Part shown: positions 41,188 through 49,436 of the stretch, one piece after another
How the letters are laid out: each line of letters begins with the position of its first letter
Numbering within the stretch: position 1 is the first letter of the stretch
Assembly: GCF_965263005.1 (NCBI RefSeq)
Contig: NZ_OZ253579.1
Span: forward strand, 2,480,001-2,544,000
Reading direction: 5' to 3'
Source of the DNA: Rariloculus sp965263005
GTDB taxonomy: Bacteria; Pseudomonadota; Gammaproteobacteria; Steroidobacterales; Rariloculaceae
DNA length: 64,000 nt
Translations under genes and position numbers: made by a program
The notes under the pieces: generated by a model
Seen by the model: the letters and a program-made list of their open reading frames with translations, nothing else
Told to the model about the DNA's origin: nothing
Databases searched by the model: none

Positions 41188-41655
41188 ATGGCAATTGACA
41201 AAGAAAAGATCATCGAGCAGCTCAACAGGATTCTGGAATGCGAACTCGCGGGAGTCGTCCGCTACACGCACTATTCGATGATGATTTTCGGCTACAACCG
41301 AATACCGATCGTCGCGCTGTTTCAACAGGAAGCTCAAGAGTCGCTGGGCCACGCACAGCAGGCCGGCGAAATGATCACGCGGCTCGGCGGACATCCATCG
41401 CTGGGCATTGGTCCGCTGCTCGAGACGCACCAGCACGACGTGGGGCCAATCCTCATGGAAACGCTCGAGGCCGAGCACGCTGCGCTGCGGCTGTATTACG
41501 AGCTGCTCTCGATGGTCGAAGGCAAGAACATACCGCTCGAGGAATATGCCCGGAACCTTATCCTGCAGGAGGAAGGGCACATCGACGAAATCGACAAGAT
41601 GCTCCGCAACCCCGGAGACGTCGGCGTCAGCAGGGCAGCGCGCGATCTTGCCTGA
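41188..41655 (+). CDS. bfr: Bacterioferritin-like diiron protein
   Basis: The 155-residue four-helix ferritin stores iron with a diiron ferroxidase site. Ligands are visible in ECELAGVVRY, QQEAQESLGHAQQ (E and H), LEAEHAALRLYYELL and LQEEGHIDEIDKM. The haem-ligand methionine of E. coli Bfr (in EMKHAD) aligns with Leu in ESLGHAQ, so haem binding is doubtful. The start at 41188 has a strong GGAGGAAGGAG site. The SDR gene follows at 27 bases and may share the transcript. Confidence 0.88.
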   Translation: MAIDKEKIIEQLNRILECELAGVVRYTHYSMMIFGYNRIPIVALFQQEAQESLGHAQQAGEMITRLGGHPSLGIGPLLETHQHDVGPILMETLEAEHAALRLYYELLSMVEGKNIPLEEYARNLILQEEGHIDEIDKMLRNPGDVGVSRAARDLA

Positions 41656-41682
41656 GTTTCGCATTCACATCAGGAGAATAAA

Positions 41683-42468
41683 ATGGATCTTGGACTTACG
41701 GGCAAAAATGCCGCAGTTACGGGCGCAAGCCAGGGCATAGGCTATGCGATCGCGAACGCGCTGGCGCGGGAAGGCTGCAACGTCGCGCTCGCCGCGCGCG
41801 GTGAGGAACGTCTGAACAAGGCCGTCGCCGACATGCAAAAACACGGCGTGACAGCGGTCGGTATTGTTGCCGACCTCGCCAGCGAGAATGGCTGCAAGAG
41901 TTTTACGGAAGGCGCGGCCGATCGGCTCGGCGGCCTCGACATCCTCGTCAACAACGTCGGAGGCATGATCCCCGGCACGCTCGACAGCCTGACATCGGAG
42001 GACTGGGAGCGGGTTCTGAACGTCAACCTCATGGCGGCTGTCTACATGACCAAGTACGCGCTGCCGCATCTCAGGAACGGTCGCTCACCGCGAATCCTCA
42101 ACGTATCGGGCGTGTCGGGCACACAGCTCCTGCCGGGCGCGCTGACGACGACGATTCCGAATGCCGGGATTATCGGTTTTTCCAAGGTTATGGCCGGTGA
42201 ACTCGGCTCCGCCGGAATCACGGTCAACAACATCTGCCCGGGGCTGACCAGCACCGAATCGTGGGGTCCGCGCGCCGAAGCCATGGCCAAGGTCCGCGGC
42301 GTGACCGCAGACGGCGTGCGTGCGGCGATCGCAGGCCAGACGTTGCTCGGACGCTGGGCCGACCCCGAGGAAATCGGCAACGTTGCGGCCTTCCTCGTCT
42401 CGGAGAAAAACAGCTACATGACGGGCACTACGGTCGAAGTCTGCGGCGGTTTTACGCGCTACATCTAG
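41683..42468 (+). CDS. Atypical short-chain dehydrogenase/reductase
   Basis: The 261-residue Rossmann protein has the classical NAD(P) motif TGASQGIGYAIANALA, NNVGG, and NVSGVSG with the usual serine. The catalytic YxxxK is replaced: where family members have Y-SAS-K, this protein reads TTIPN ('LTTTIPNAGIIGFSK'), so both Tyr and Lys are missing. The C-terminal PGLTSTESWGP and GTTVEVCGGFTR regions are normal. It may be a binding protein or use another chemistry. It sits at the edge of the accessory catabolic block, with an AGGAG-type site before the ATG. Confidence 0.85.
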   Translation: MDLGLTGKNAAVTGASQGIGYAIANALAREGCNVALAARGEERLNKAVADMQKHGVTAVGIVADLASENGCKSFTEGAADRLGGLDILVNNVGGMIPGTLDSLTSEDWERVLNVNLMAAVYMTKYALPHLRNGRSPRILNVSGVSGTQLLPGALTTTIPNAGIIGFSKVMAGELGSAGITVNNICPGLTSTESWGPRAEAMAKVRGVTADGVRAAIAGQTLLGRWADPEEIGNVAAFLVSEKNSYMTGTTVEVCGGFTRYI

Positions 42469-42498
42469 CTCGATCGGTTAGTTCCGGTCCGCGGCCGG

Positions 42499-43926
42499 CT
42501 ACCACCAGCCCGCACGCTCGCGGACCGCGGCCTGTGCGCGCTGGGCGTCGTCGATGACCTCGTCGACATCGATGCCCGTCAATCGGCCGTCGCGCTTGAG
42601 GATCCTGCCGTCGATCATCACGGTATCGACGTTCGAGGGCTGCGCGGCCTCGACGAGCATGTGCGCGGGCTCGGTGAACACGCCAAGGTTGAGGGCGCGC
42701 GTGTCGACCATGATCAGGTCGGCGCGTTTCCCCGGCGTGAGCGAGCCGATGCTGTCGCCGAGCCCCATCGAGCGCGCGCCCTCAATTGTCGCAAGCTCAA
42801 GCACGCGCCGGGCCGGGAGCTTGAATTCATCCTGCGCACGTGAGTTCTCGATGTTCTGGATCGCCTTCATGATCGCGAACATGTCCGCGTTCCCCGATAA
42901 CGCCGGGGTGTCGACGGACAAGCCCACGGGTATGCCGGCATCGAGGAAATCGCCGGTGATCGGGAATCCGAAACCGATGCGCAATTCGGTATAGGGCGAC
43001 AGGCTCACCGAAGCGCCGCGCCGCGCCAGCGCCTCGATTTCTTCGGGGCTCGTCCATATCGCATGGATGAGCTGTACGTGCGGCCCGAGCATGCCGGCCG
43101 CCTCTATGGCCGCAATACCGCCCTGGCTCGTCGGAAAATTGTTGACGTGCACGGACACGGGCAGACCGAGTTCGCGGGCCGCGACGTAGTCCTGCCGCGA
43201 TGCTTCGGTTCCCGCGCCGCGCCAGGCCAGTCCGAGCGTCAACAGGCCGTCGTTCGAATAGTCGCTCCAGCGGGACTCGAGGCGCGCGACATCGTCCAGG
43301 TCGATCGGCGAATCGTTCGATGCGCCGGTCGGCGTTCCATACGCGAAACGCGCGCGGATACCGATATCCGTCAGCGCTCTCAGGTCGGCTTCGGCGAACT
43401 CCGGACCGCGAACGTTGTGGCACCAGTCGTGCACGAAGGTGATTCCGGAAAAAATGGCTTCCGCGGCGGACAGTCTCGTGCTTGCGTACATGTCGCCGGC
43501 AACGTAATGCGCGCCGATCCCGCGCGAGGTCGGAAAGTAACCGTGGTCGGGCTGGTCGCCCGCCATGCTGCGCAGCATCGTCGTCCACATGTGCCAATGC
43601 GTCTCGACCATGCCGGGCAGAACGAGCATGCCGCCGGCGTCTATCACCGCGGCGTCCGGGGCGTCGATCGACGCAGCCACGGCAGCGATCTGGCCGCCCC
43701 TGACATGGACATCGGCCTCGGCCAAATCGCCGAGCGCCGGGTCCATCGTCATCACGTAGCCGTTGCGGATCAGGTATTCGTTGCTTGACGGCATGGCACT
43801 GCCCCGCTCTTCGCTGTCCTGCGCGCTCGCGAGCGGCCAGCCGCCGGCGCCGAACGCGCCGGCGACCATGGCTCCGCCGATGAAGTCACGTCTTCCGATC
43901 GATGCTTCGCCGCCGAGCCTTTTCAT
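42499..43926 (-). CDS. Tat-exported amidohydrolase (TrzN/SAH-deaminase-like)
   Basis: The 475-residue metal-dependent hydrolase starts with a twin-arginine signal (IGRRDFIGGAMVAGAFGAGG then ASAQ). The amidohydrolase TIM-barrel follows: VLPGMVETHWHMW (HxH), SVHVNNFPT (His), 'VQLIHAIWTSPEEI' (His), and VGLSVDTPALSGN (catalytic Asp), with the C-terminal LTPGKRADLIMVD beta-sandwich. Homologues act on S-adenosylhomocysteine, guanine or triazines; the substrate here is unknown. Export to the periplasm is unusual for deaminases of this class. Confidence 0.9.
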   Translation of the reverse strand: MKRLGGEASIGRRDFIGGAMVAGAFGAGGWPLASAQDSEERGSAMPSSNEYLIRNGYVMTMDPALGDLAEADVHVRGGQIAAVAASIDAPDAAVIDAGGMLVLPGMVETHWHMWTTMLRSMAGDQPDHGYFPTSRGIGAHYVAGDMYASTRLSAAEAIFSGITFVHDWCHNVRGPEFAEADLRALTDIGIRARFAYGTPTGASNDSPIDLDDVARLESRWSDYSNDGLLTLGLAWRGAGTEASRQDYVAARELGLPVSVHVNNFPTSQGGIAAIEAAGMLGPHVQLIHAIWTSPEEIEALARRGASVSLSPYTELRIGFGFPITGDFLDAGIPVGLSVDTPALSGNADMFAIMKAIQNIENSRAQDEFKLPARRVLELATIEGARSMGLGDSIGSLTPGKRADLIMVDTRALNLGVFTEPAHMLVEAAQPSNVDTVMIDGRILKRDGRLTGIDVDEVIDDAQRAQAAVRERAGWW

Positions 43927-44001
43927 GATGCTACCCGTTTGTGTTTGGCGTTTTGCGCCTGCTTCACTTGTACCTGACGGAAGTCGGCAAACCGATCTCG
44001 C

Positions 44002-45510
44002 TCAAACGAGCATGCAGATCGATTGAAGCTCCGTATACATCTCGATCGCCGCCCGCCCGCTTTCGCGCCCGATTCCCGATTGCTTGAAGCCGCCGAAAGG
44101 CATGTTGGGATCTACGAAGCTATGGCAGTTGACCCAGACCGTCCCGGCCTTGATCTTCGGAATGAGCCGATGCACGGCCCTGAAGTCGTTCGACCAGATG
44201 CTTGCGCTCAGACCGTACGGCGTCTCGTTCGCGAGCGCCGCCACTTCCTCGAGATCGTCGAACGGCTGCGCGACGAGCACGGGACCAAAAATCTCTTCCT
44301 GCACGATGCGCATCCCGGGATGCACATTCGCGAGCACGGTCGGCTTGACGAAGCAGCCGGGATGCTCGAGCGTCTCGCCGCCCGTGACGACCTCGGCCCC
44401 TTCCGCGCGGCCCGAATCGATGTAGCCCATGACGCGATCCCGCTGCTCATGCGAGACCAACGGACCCATCTGGGTTTCGGGATCGAGACCGGGGCCGAGC
44501 CTGATCTCATCCGCCGCCGCGCTCACGCCGGCGACGACCCGATCGTATATCTTGCTGTGCGCATAGAGCCGTGAGCCCGCCGCGCAGACCTGGCCCGCGT
44601 TGAAGAAGATCGCCTGCGCGGCTCCGCCGATCACAGTATCGACGTCCGCATCGGGCAGGACGATGACCGGAGACTTGCCACCGAGCTCGAGCGAAACCCG
44701 CTTCAGCGTATTCGTCGCTGACTTGTTGATGATTTTTCCAACTTCGCCCGATCCGGTGAACGCCACCTTGTCGACGCCGGGGTGGCTAACGAGCGCCGCG
44801 CCCGTCGTCTCGCCGTACCCCGTAAGGATGTTCACGACGCCAGGCGGGAATCCGGCCTCCATGATCAGTTCGCCGAGGCGCAGTGCCGTCAGCGGGGTCT
44901 GCTCGGCCGGTTTCAGAATGCAGGTGCAGCCGACGGCGAGCGCGGGACCGAGCTTCCAGGAAGCCATGGCCAATGGAAAGTTCCACGGAATGATTTGCGC
45001 GACGACGCCGACCGGCCGGCGTCTCGTCGAGGTCTCGAAGCCGGCCCCGGGCGGGGCGCCGACGGAGATATCGAATGTTGAGCCTTCAACCTTTGTCGCC
45101 CAGCCCGCCATGTAGCGGAAGTACTCGCACGTGCCGGGTATATCGACGACACTCGCCATGAACTTCGTCTTGCCGTTGTCGATGCTCTCGAGTTCGCAAA
45201 GCTCGTCGGCGTGACGCTCGATCAGGTCGGCCAGGCGCCATATCAGCGCCTGGCGCTCGGCAGGCCGCATGCGCGGCCAGGGTCCCTGCTCCAGCGCCTC
45301 TCTGGCGGCGGCGACGGCCCGATCGACATCGGTCTGGTCTGCATCGGCGATCGTCGATACGGTCTTGCCGGTCGCAGGATCCACGACGGGGATTGTCCTG
45401 CCGGACGCAGATTCGACCCACTCTCCGCCAATCAACAGGCGCGCGGGCCGCCCGAGGAATGAAACTGTGCCGGCGGTCGGCGCCGGCTGTGCTGCAATGG
45501 CAATGCTCAT
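44002..45510 (-). CDS. NAD(P)-dependent aldehyde dehydrogenase
   Basis: The 502-residue enzyme oxidises an aldehyde to the acid. It has the general-base Glu in VSLELGGKSPVIVLPDAD, the catalytic Cys in FFNAGQVCAAGSRLYAH, NAD-binding IIPWNFPLAMASWKLGPALA and FTGSGEVGKII, and the C-terminal 'WVNCHSFVDPNMPFGGFKQS'. This is the phenylacetaldehyde/betaine-aldehyde type of ALDH, but the substrate cannot be told. It lies between two amidohydrolase genes on the same strand and may act in the same catabolic route. Confidence 0.94.
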   Translation of the reverse strand: MSIAIAAQPAPTAGTVSFLGRPARLLIGGEWVESASGRTIPVVDPATGKTVSTIADADQTDVDRAVAAAREALEQGPWPRMRPAERQALIWRLADLIERHADELCELESIDNGKTKFMASVVDIPGTCEYFRYMAGWATKVEGSTFDISVGAPPGAGFETSTRRRPVGVVAQIIPWNFPLAMASWKLGPALAVGCTCILKPAEQTPLTALRLGELIMEAGFPPGVVNILTGYGETTGAALVSHPGVDKVAFTGSGEVGKIINKSATNTLKRVSLELGGKSPVIVLPDADVDTVIGGAAQAIFFNAGQVCAAGSRLYAHSKIYDRVVAGVSAAADEIRLGPGLDPETQMGPLVSHEQRDRVMGYIDSGRAEGAEVVTGGETLEHPGCFVKPTVLANVHPGMRIVQEEIFGPVLVAQPFDDLEEVAALANETPYGLSASIWSNDFRAVHRLIPKIKAGTVWVNCHSFVDPNMPFGGFKQSGIGRESGRAAIEMYTELQSICMLV

Positions 45511-45725
45511 GGCTCCCTCTCGATGGTTTCGTGGACCTGCCGGCGCAAGCGCGGACCGGCTCGCTACACTTGCGCCGCGCCGTCATACGCGCGAAACCGC
45601 AGTGTAGAACCCGGACGCGGCCCCGACAAGGGACTACAGCTATGGCAGTTACCGTGATTGCAACGGCGGCCGGCAGCGCGGATCCTCCCAGGGAGCCCTT
45701 CGGCGGGCGGACGAGCGCACCCCTG

Positions 45726-46586
45726 TCAGCCGAGCTTCAGCAGCGCTTTGGCATTCTCCTTGAGGATCAGCGGACGAACCTCGTCGCGGATGTCGATCTT
45801 CTCGAAATCCGCAAGCCAGCGATCCGGTGTAATCAACGGATAGTCGGTGCCGAACAGTACCTTGTGCTTTAGCTGAGTGTTCGCGTAGCGAACCAGTTGC
45901 GGCGGAAAATACTTGGGCGACCAGCCGGACAGGTCGATATAGACCTGCGGCTTGTGCAGACAGATCGACAGGGCCTCGTCCTGCCAGGGCCATGACGGAT
46001 GCGCGAGGATGATCGGCATGTCGGGAAAGTCGACGGCCACATCATCGACATCCATCGGATTTCCGTATTTCAGGCGGATACCCCCACCGCCGGGCATGCC
46101 GGTGCCCATACCCGAATGCCCGGTGTGGAACAACGCCGGCAAGCCGGCCTCGGCGATCACCTCATAGAGCGGATAGGCGATCCGATCGTTCGGAAAGAAC
46201 TCCTGGTATTGGGGATGGAACTTGAACCCCCGGATGCCGTACTCGTCGATGAGCCGCCGCGCTTCCCTGACGCCGTGCCTGCCTTTGGCCGGGTCGATGC
46301 TCGCAAACGGAATCATGATGTCGCCGTTCTCGTGGGCAAGCTCGGCGACCTCCTCGTTCGGCACGGGCCGCTCGCCGCGCGCACGCTCGCCGTCAACGGG
46401 GAAAATCACGCAGCCGATCCTGCGCTCGCGATAATAGGCCGCCACCTCGGGAATCGTCGGCCGCGCGTGGTCGTGCTTGAAATACTGCTTTGCGGCTTCC
46501 TGGAACGCGGTCAGCGGCTGCGGGTCGCGCGAGGACACCTCCGCGTGGGTGTGCACGTCGATCGCGATCAGGGCATCGGTATCCAT
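45726..46586 (-). CDS. Amidohydrolase-2 family metal-dependent hydrolase
   Basis: The 286-residue TIM-barrel protein begins MDTDALIAIDVHTHAE with the HxH metal site. It continues with 'YGIRGFKFHPQYQEFFPND', PALFHTGHSG (metal His), IILAHPSWPWQDEAL (His), and VLFGTDYPLITPDRW (catalytic Asp). Relatives include decarboxylases and lactone hydrolases of aromatic degradation; which applies is unclear. ATG 46586 is chosen because homology starts there. The GST gene ends 14 bases upstream, so the two are co-transcribed. Confidence 0.9.
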   Translation of the reverse strand: MDTDALIAIDVHTHAEVSSRDPQPLTAFQEAAKQYFKHDHARPTIPEVAAYYRERRIGCVIFPVDGERARGERPVPNEEVAELAHENGDIMIPFASIDPAKGRHGVREARRLIDEYGIRGFKFHPQYQEFFPNDRIAYPLYEVIAEAGLPALFHTGHSGMGTGMPGGGGIRLKYGNPMDVDDVAVDFPDMPIILAHPSWPWQDEALSICLHKPQVYIDLSGWSPKYFPPQLVRYANTQLKHKVLFGTDYPLITPDRWLADFEKIDIRDEVRPLILKENAKALLKLG

Positions 46587-46600
46587 GGCGGGCGCGGGGG

Positions 46601-47278
46601 TTACGCGAGGATGCCCTGAACCTTGTCGACGGCTTCGTCGGCCTTTCTGAGCATCTCGTCGAGGTCCGTCGGAACGGGCACGTCCTGGCCACGCTGCACG
46701 GCGGGCCGCTCGCCGATCGCATCGAGCCACCGCTCAAGGTGCGCGAGACCGTCGATATCGACGCCCGACCATTTGTAGCCGCGCACCCACGACCAGTTCG
46801 CGATATCGGCAATCGAGTAGTCGCCCGCGAGATATTCGTTGTCGGCGAGCCTCGTATCGAGCACTTCGAGCAGCCGCCTGACCTCCCGTTGATAGCGCTC
46901 GATCGCGTAAGGGATCCGCTCCGGCGCGTATCGGTAGAAGACGTTGGCCTGACCCATCATCGGTCCGATGCCGCCCATCTGGAACATGAGCCATTGGATC
47001 ACCAGCGAACGACCCTCGACGTCGACGGGCAGCAGCCTTCCCGCTCGCTCCGCCAGATAGATCATGATGGCGCCTGACTCGAAAACGGCGAAACCGCCGT
47101 TGTCGTGATCGACGATCGTGGGGATCCGCCCGTTCGGATTGAGCTTCAGATACCACGCTTCCTTCTGCTGCATCTTGTCCATCTCGATATGGCGCACGCT
47201 GTACTCGATACCGAGCTCCTCAAGCGTGATGGACGCCTTCCAGCCGTTGGGTGTGGGGGAAGTGAACAACTCGATCAT
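46601..47278 (-). CDS. Glutathione S-transferase family protein (YfcG/YghU-like)
   Basis: The 225-residue protein has an N-terminal thioredoxin fold with SPTPNGWKASITLEELGI, the TPNG loop of nu-class disulfide-bond oxidoreductases, and 'NPNGRIPTIVD' with the cis-proline. The helical C-terminal domain ends around YSIADIANWSWVRGY. It could reduce disulfides or conjugate glutathione to an electrophile. It is the first gene of a pair with the amidohydrolase. The inverted-repeat element copy 2 sits 60 bp upstream of its start. Confidence 0.92.
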   Translation of the reverse strand: MIELFTSPTPNGWKASITLEELGIEYSVRHIEMDKMQQKEAWYLKLNPNGRIPTIVDHDNGGFAVFESGAIMIYLAERAGRLLPVDVEGRSLVIQWLMFQMGGIGPMMGQANVFYRYAPERIPYAIERYQREVRRLLEVLDTRLADNEYLAGDYSIADIANWSWVRGYKWSGVDIDGLAHLERWLDAIGERPAVQRGQDVPVPTDLDEMLRKADEAVDKVQGILA

Positions 47279-47338
47279 CGACGACTCCCGGCGCTCGGCT
47301 TCGAGCGCGCATTACTGCACGATTGCGCGCGTATTCTA

Positions 47339-47498
47339 GCAGCCCGTGGCGAAAATCCCGCGTCGCACCGAGGCCGGCGAGGCGCCCGGCCGGCAAGCCG
47401 CGAGGAGGGAGAATATCGCGAATATTCGACCGACGAGCAACGTAGACGGCCGGGATGCATCGTCGGTCGAATGCAGCGGGACTCTTGCCACGGGCTGC
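47339..47498. repeat. Full-length 160-bp inverted-repeat element, copy 2
   Basis: The element starts GCAGCCCGTGGC (47339–47350) and ends GCCACGGGCTGC (47487–47498). Internal blocks match copy 1 at 18609–18768 in order and spacing, with scattered substitutions. Near the centre is the partly palindromic GAATATCGCGAATATTC, and a second inverted pair is formed by ATTCGACCGACGA and TCGTCGGTCGAAT. It lies between the divergent GST and aconitase-X fragment genes, so it could influence either promoter. Confidence 0.85.
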
Positions 47499-47607
47499 TG
47501 GACCGGCCGCAGCTCTGGTTCACGTCATCGGTCAGGAAAATCCCGAACGCAGCGACTAGAATACCGTGGCCGCAGCACCACAATCGTCTCGATGGGGAAC
47601 CGGGCGC

Positions 47608-47934
47608 GTGAAGCTGACCGACGAAGAAAAAGCCATGCTCGACGGCCGCGAAGGCAAGGCCAGGCGGAAAGCCATGGAGTTGCTCGTTCGGTACGGCGAA
47701 GCGCTTGGCTGTGAGAACTTCGTCGACACGACGAACGTGGCCGGCGTACCCGGTCAATCGAGCGTCTTTCTCGACAACTACTACCGCGACTTTGAGGGCG
47801 GCACCGACAAGATCTTTTCATATTTCGACCTCGACAGCGACGAGTTGGTCGCTGTCCACTACTACATGGGCAGCCGCAACTACCGCGAGGAACTGGCGGA
47901 AACCGCTCGTCTGAACGCGGCTGCGGCGAGGTAG
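47608..47934 (+). CDS. Stand-alone aconitase X N-terminal fragment
   Basis: The 108-residue product starts with GTG 47608 and reads KLTDEEKAMLDGREGKARRK and AMELLVRYGEALGCENFVD, the N-terminus of the aconitase X (DUF521) catalytic subunit. The rest of that approximately 400-residue domain is absent; after about residue 60 the sequence diverges and ends with an Arg/Ala-rich tail. The frame is intact and the MmgE/PrpD gene begins six bases later, so it looks expressed rather than decaying. A regulatory or partner role for the next enzyme is possible, and a remnant from deletion is the alternative. Confidence 0.7.
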   Translation: MKLTDEEKAMLDGREGKARRKAMELLVRYGEALGCENFVDTTNVAGVPGQSSVFLDNYYRDFEGGTDKIFSYFDLDSDELVAVHYYMGSRNYREELAETARLNAAAAR

Positions 47935-47940
47935 CGCGGC

Positions 47941-49353
47941 ATGGCCGGGAAGAATGCAATCACGGCGGAGCTCGCGCGGTTCGCGGTCGGCGTCGATTAC
48001 AGGAACCTGCCGCGCGAAGTCACCGAGCGCGTCAAGGCGCTCGTGCTCGACCTTACAGGCATCATCATACGCGCACGCTTCGATGCCGACCCGGCACCGG
48101 CGTTGATGACCACGGTACAGCGACTCGGGCTCGGTGGCGGCAACTGCACGGTTCTCGGCGAACCGGCGCGCTTCGCCCCGCCGGCTGCCGCGCTGATCAA
48201 TGGCGCGCTCGCCCATTCGCTGGACTTCGACGATACGCACGCACCGGGCTCGATACATCCGAGCGCGCCGATCGTTCCGGCCGCGTTCGCGGCGGCCGAG
48301 ATGACGGGCGCAAGCGGCAAGGACGTGATTGCCGCGATCGTCGCGGGCTACGAGATACAGATTCGATTGAGTCTCGCGCTCGTGCCAAGCCGTCACTACG
48401 CCCGGGGCTTCCACCCGACCGCGACCTGCGGCGCTTTCGGCGCGGCCGCGGCGGCCGGAAGAATATTCGGCTTGTCGGCGCATCGGATGGAAAGCGCATT
48501 CGGGCTTTGCGGGAGCATGGCCGCGGGCTCGCTGCAGTTTCTCGACGACGGCGCCTGGAACAAGCCCTTCCATACCGGATATGCCGCGATGAACGGGCTC
48601 ATCGCCGCTACGGCGGCAGCCGAGGCCTATCGCGGCGCCGCCCGGTCCATCGAAGGACGTGCGGGCTTCCTGCACGCATATACTTCAGAAGCGGTCGTCG
48701 AAAACGCGACCGCAGCGCTCGGCGAGAAATTCGAGACGATGTCGATCGCGGTCAAGCCCTACCCCTCGTGCCGATACGGCCATGCGGGAATCGACGCGAT
48801 CCTCGCGCTCCGTGCCGGACACGGGATCGATCCCGCGGAGGTGGCTTCGGTCGAAGTCGGACTTTCGCGCACCGGGCTTGAGATCATCGGCAAGCCCGCG
48901 GCGGCGAAACAATGGCCGCGCAACATCGTCGACGGTCAATTCTCGATGCCGTTCGTCGGTGCCGTCGCGCTCCGCGAAGGCCGAATGTCCTGGGACGACT
49001 ATCGCCATCACCTCGACGATCCCGAGACTCTCGCGCTATGCCGGCGAATTCACACGATCGCCGATCCGGCCGCGCAGGCCGAGTATCCGGCAAACATGAG
49101 CGCGATCGTGCGAATCGACACAAACCGCGGCCGCTTCGAGCAACTTGTCGTAACGCCGAAAGGCGAACCCGGCAACTTCATGAGCGACATCGAGCTCATC
49201 GACAAATTCGATCTTCTGGCAGGCCCGTATCTCGAACGCGAGCGGCGCAACGCGCTGAGTTCGGCCGTGCTGTCGCTCGACAGCGCCGAACGCCTGGCCG
49301 AGCTGCTCGCGCTCACACACTCGAGCACCGTCACTTCCATTCACGCGGGTTAG
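47941..49353 (+). CDS. MmgE/PrpD family protein
   Basis: The 470-residue protein belongs to the 2-methylcitrate dehydratase/cis-aconitate decarboxylase/isomerase family. Signatures are 'LINGALAHSLDFDDTHAPG', HPSAPIVPAAFAAAE, GFHPTATCGAFGAAAAA, and KPYPSCRYGHAGIDA (active-site His and Lys region). The family contains many enzymes of unknown substrate, and the distance from prp genes argues against a methylcitrate role. It follows the aconitase X fragment at six bases; both families handle hydroxy acids by dehydration, which suggests a joint task. Confidence 0.92.
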   Translation: MAGKNAITAELARFAVGVDYRNLPREVTERVKALVLDLTGIIIRARFDADPAPALMTTVQRLGLGGGNCTVLGEPARFAPPAAALINGALAHSLDFDDTHAPGSIHPSAPIVPAAFAAAEMTGASGKDVIAAIVAGYEIQIRLSLALVPSRHYARGFHPTATCGAFGAAAAAGRIFGLSAHRMESAFGLCGSMAAGSLQFLDDGAWNKPFHTGYAAMNGLIAATAAAEAYRGAARSIEGRAGFLHAYTSEAVVENATAALGEKFETMSIAVKPYPSCRYGHAGIDAILALRAGHGIDPAEVASVEVGLSRTGLEIIGKPAAAKQWPRNIVDGQFSMPFVGAVALREGRMSWDDYRHHLDDPETLALCRRIHTIADPAAQAEYPANMSAIVRIDTNRGRFEQLVVTPKGEPGNFMSDIELIDKFDLLAGPYLERERRNALSSAVLSLDSAERLAELLALTHSSTVTSIHAG

Positions 49354-49417
49354 CGATCGCGACGGTCGCGGGGCGCCGGACTGTCCGACGGACCGCCGGC
49401 TTCAAACGCGTAGCGTC

Positions 49418-49429
49418 GCCACGGGCTGC
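49418..49429. repeat. Repeat-element end downstream of the secreted protein gene
   Basis: GCCACGGGCTGC is a perfect 12-bp copy of the terminal repeat of the 160-bp element. It lies seven bases beyond the stop of the secreted-protein gene (49437) and is inverted relative to the copy at that gene's 5' end. Confidence 0.6.
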
Positions 49430-49436
49430 CAGGGCC

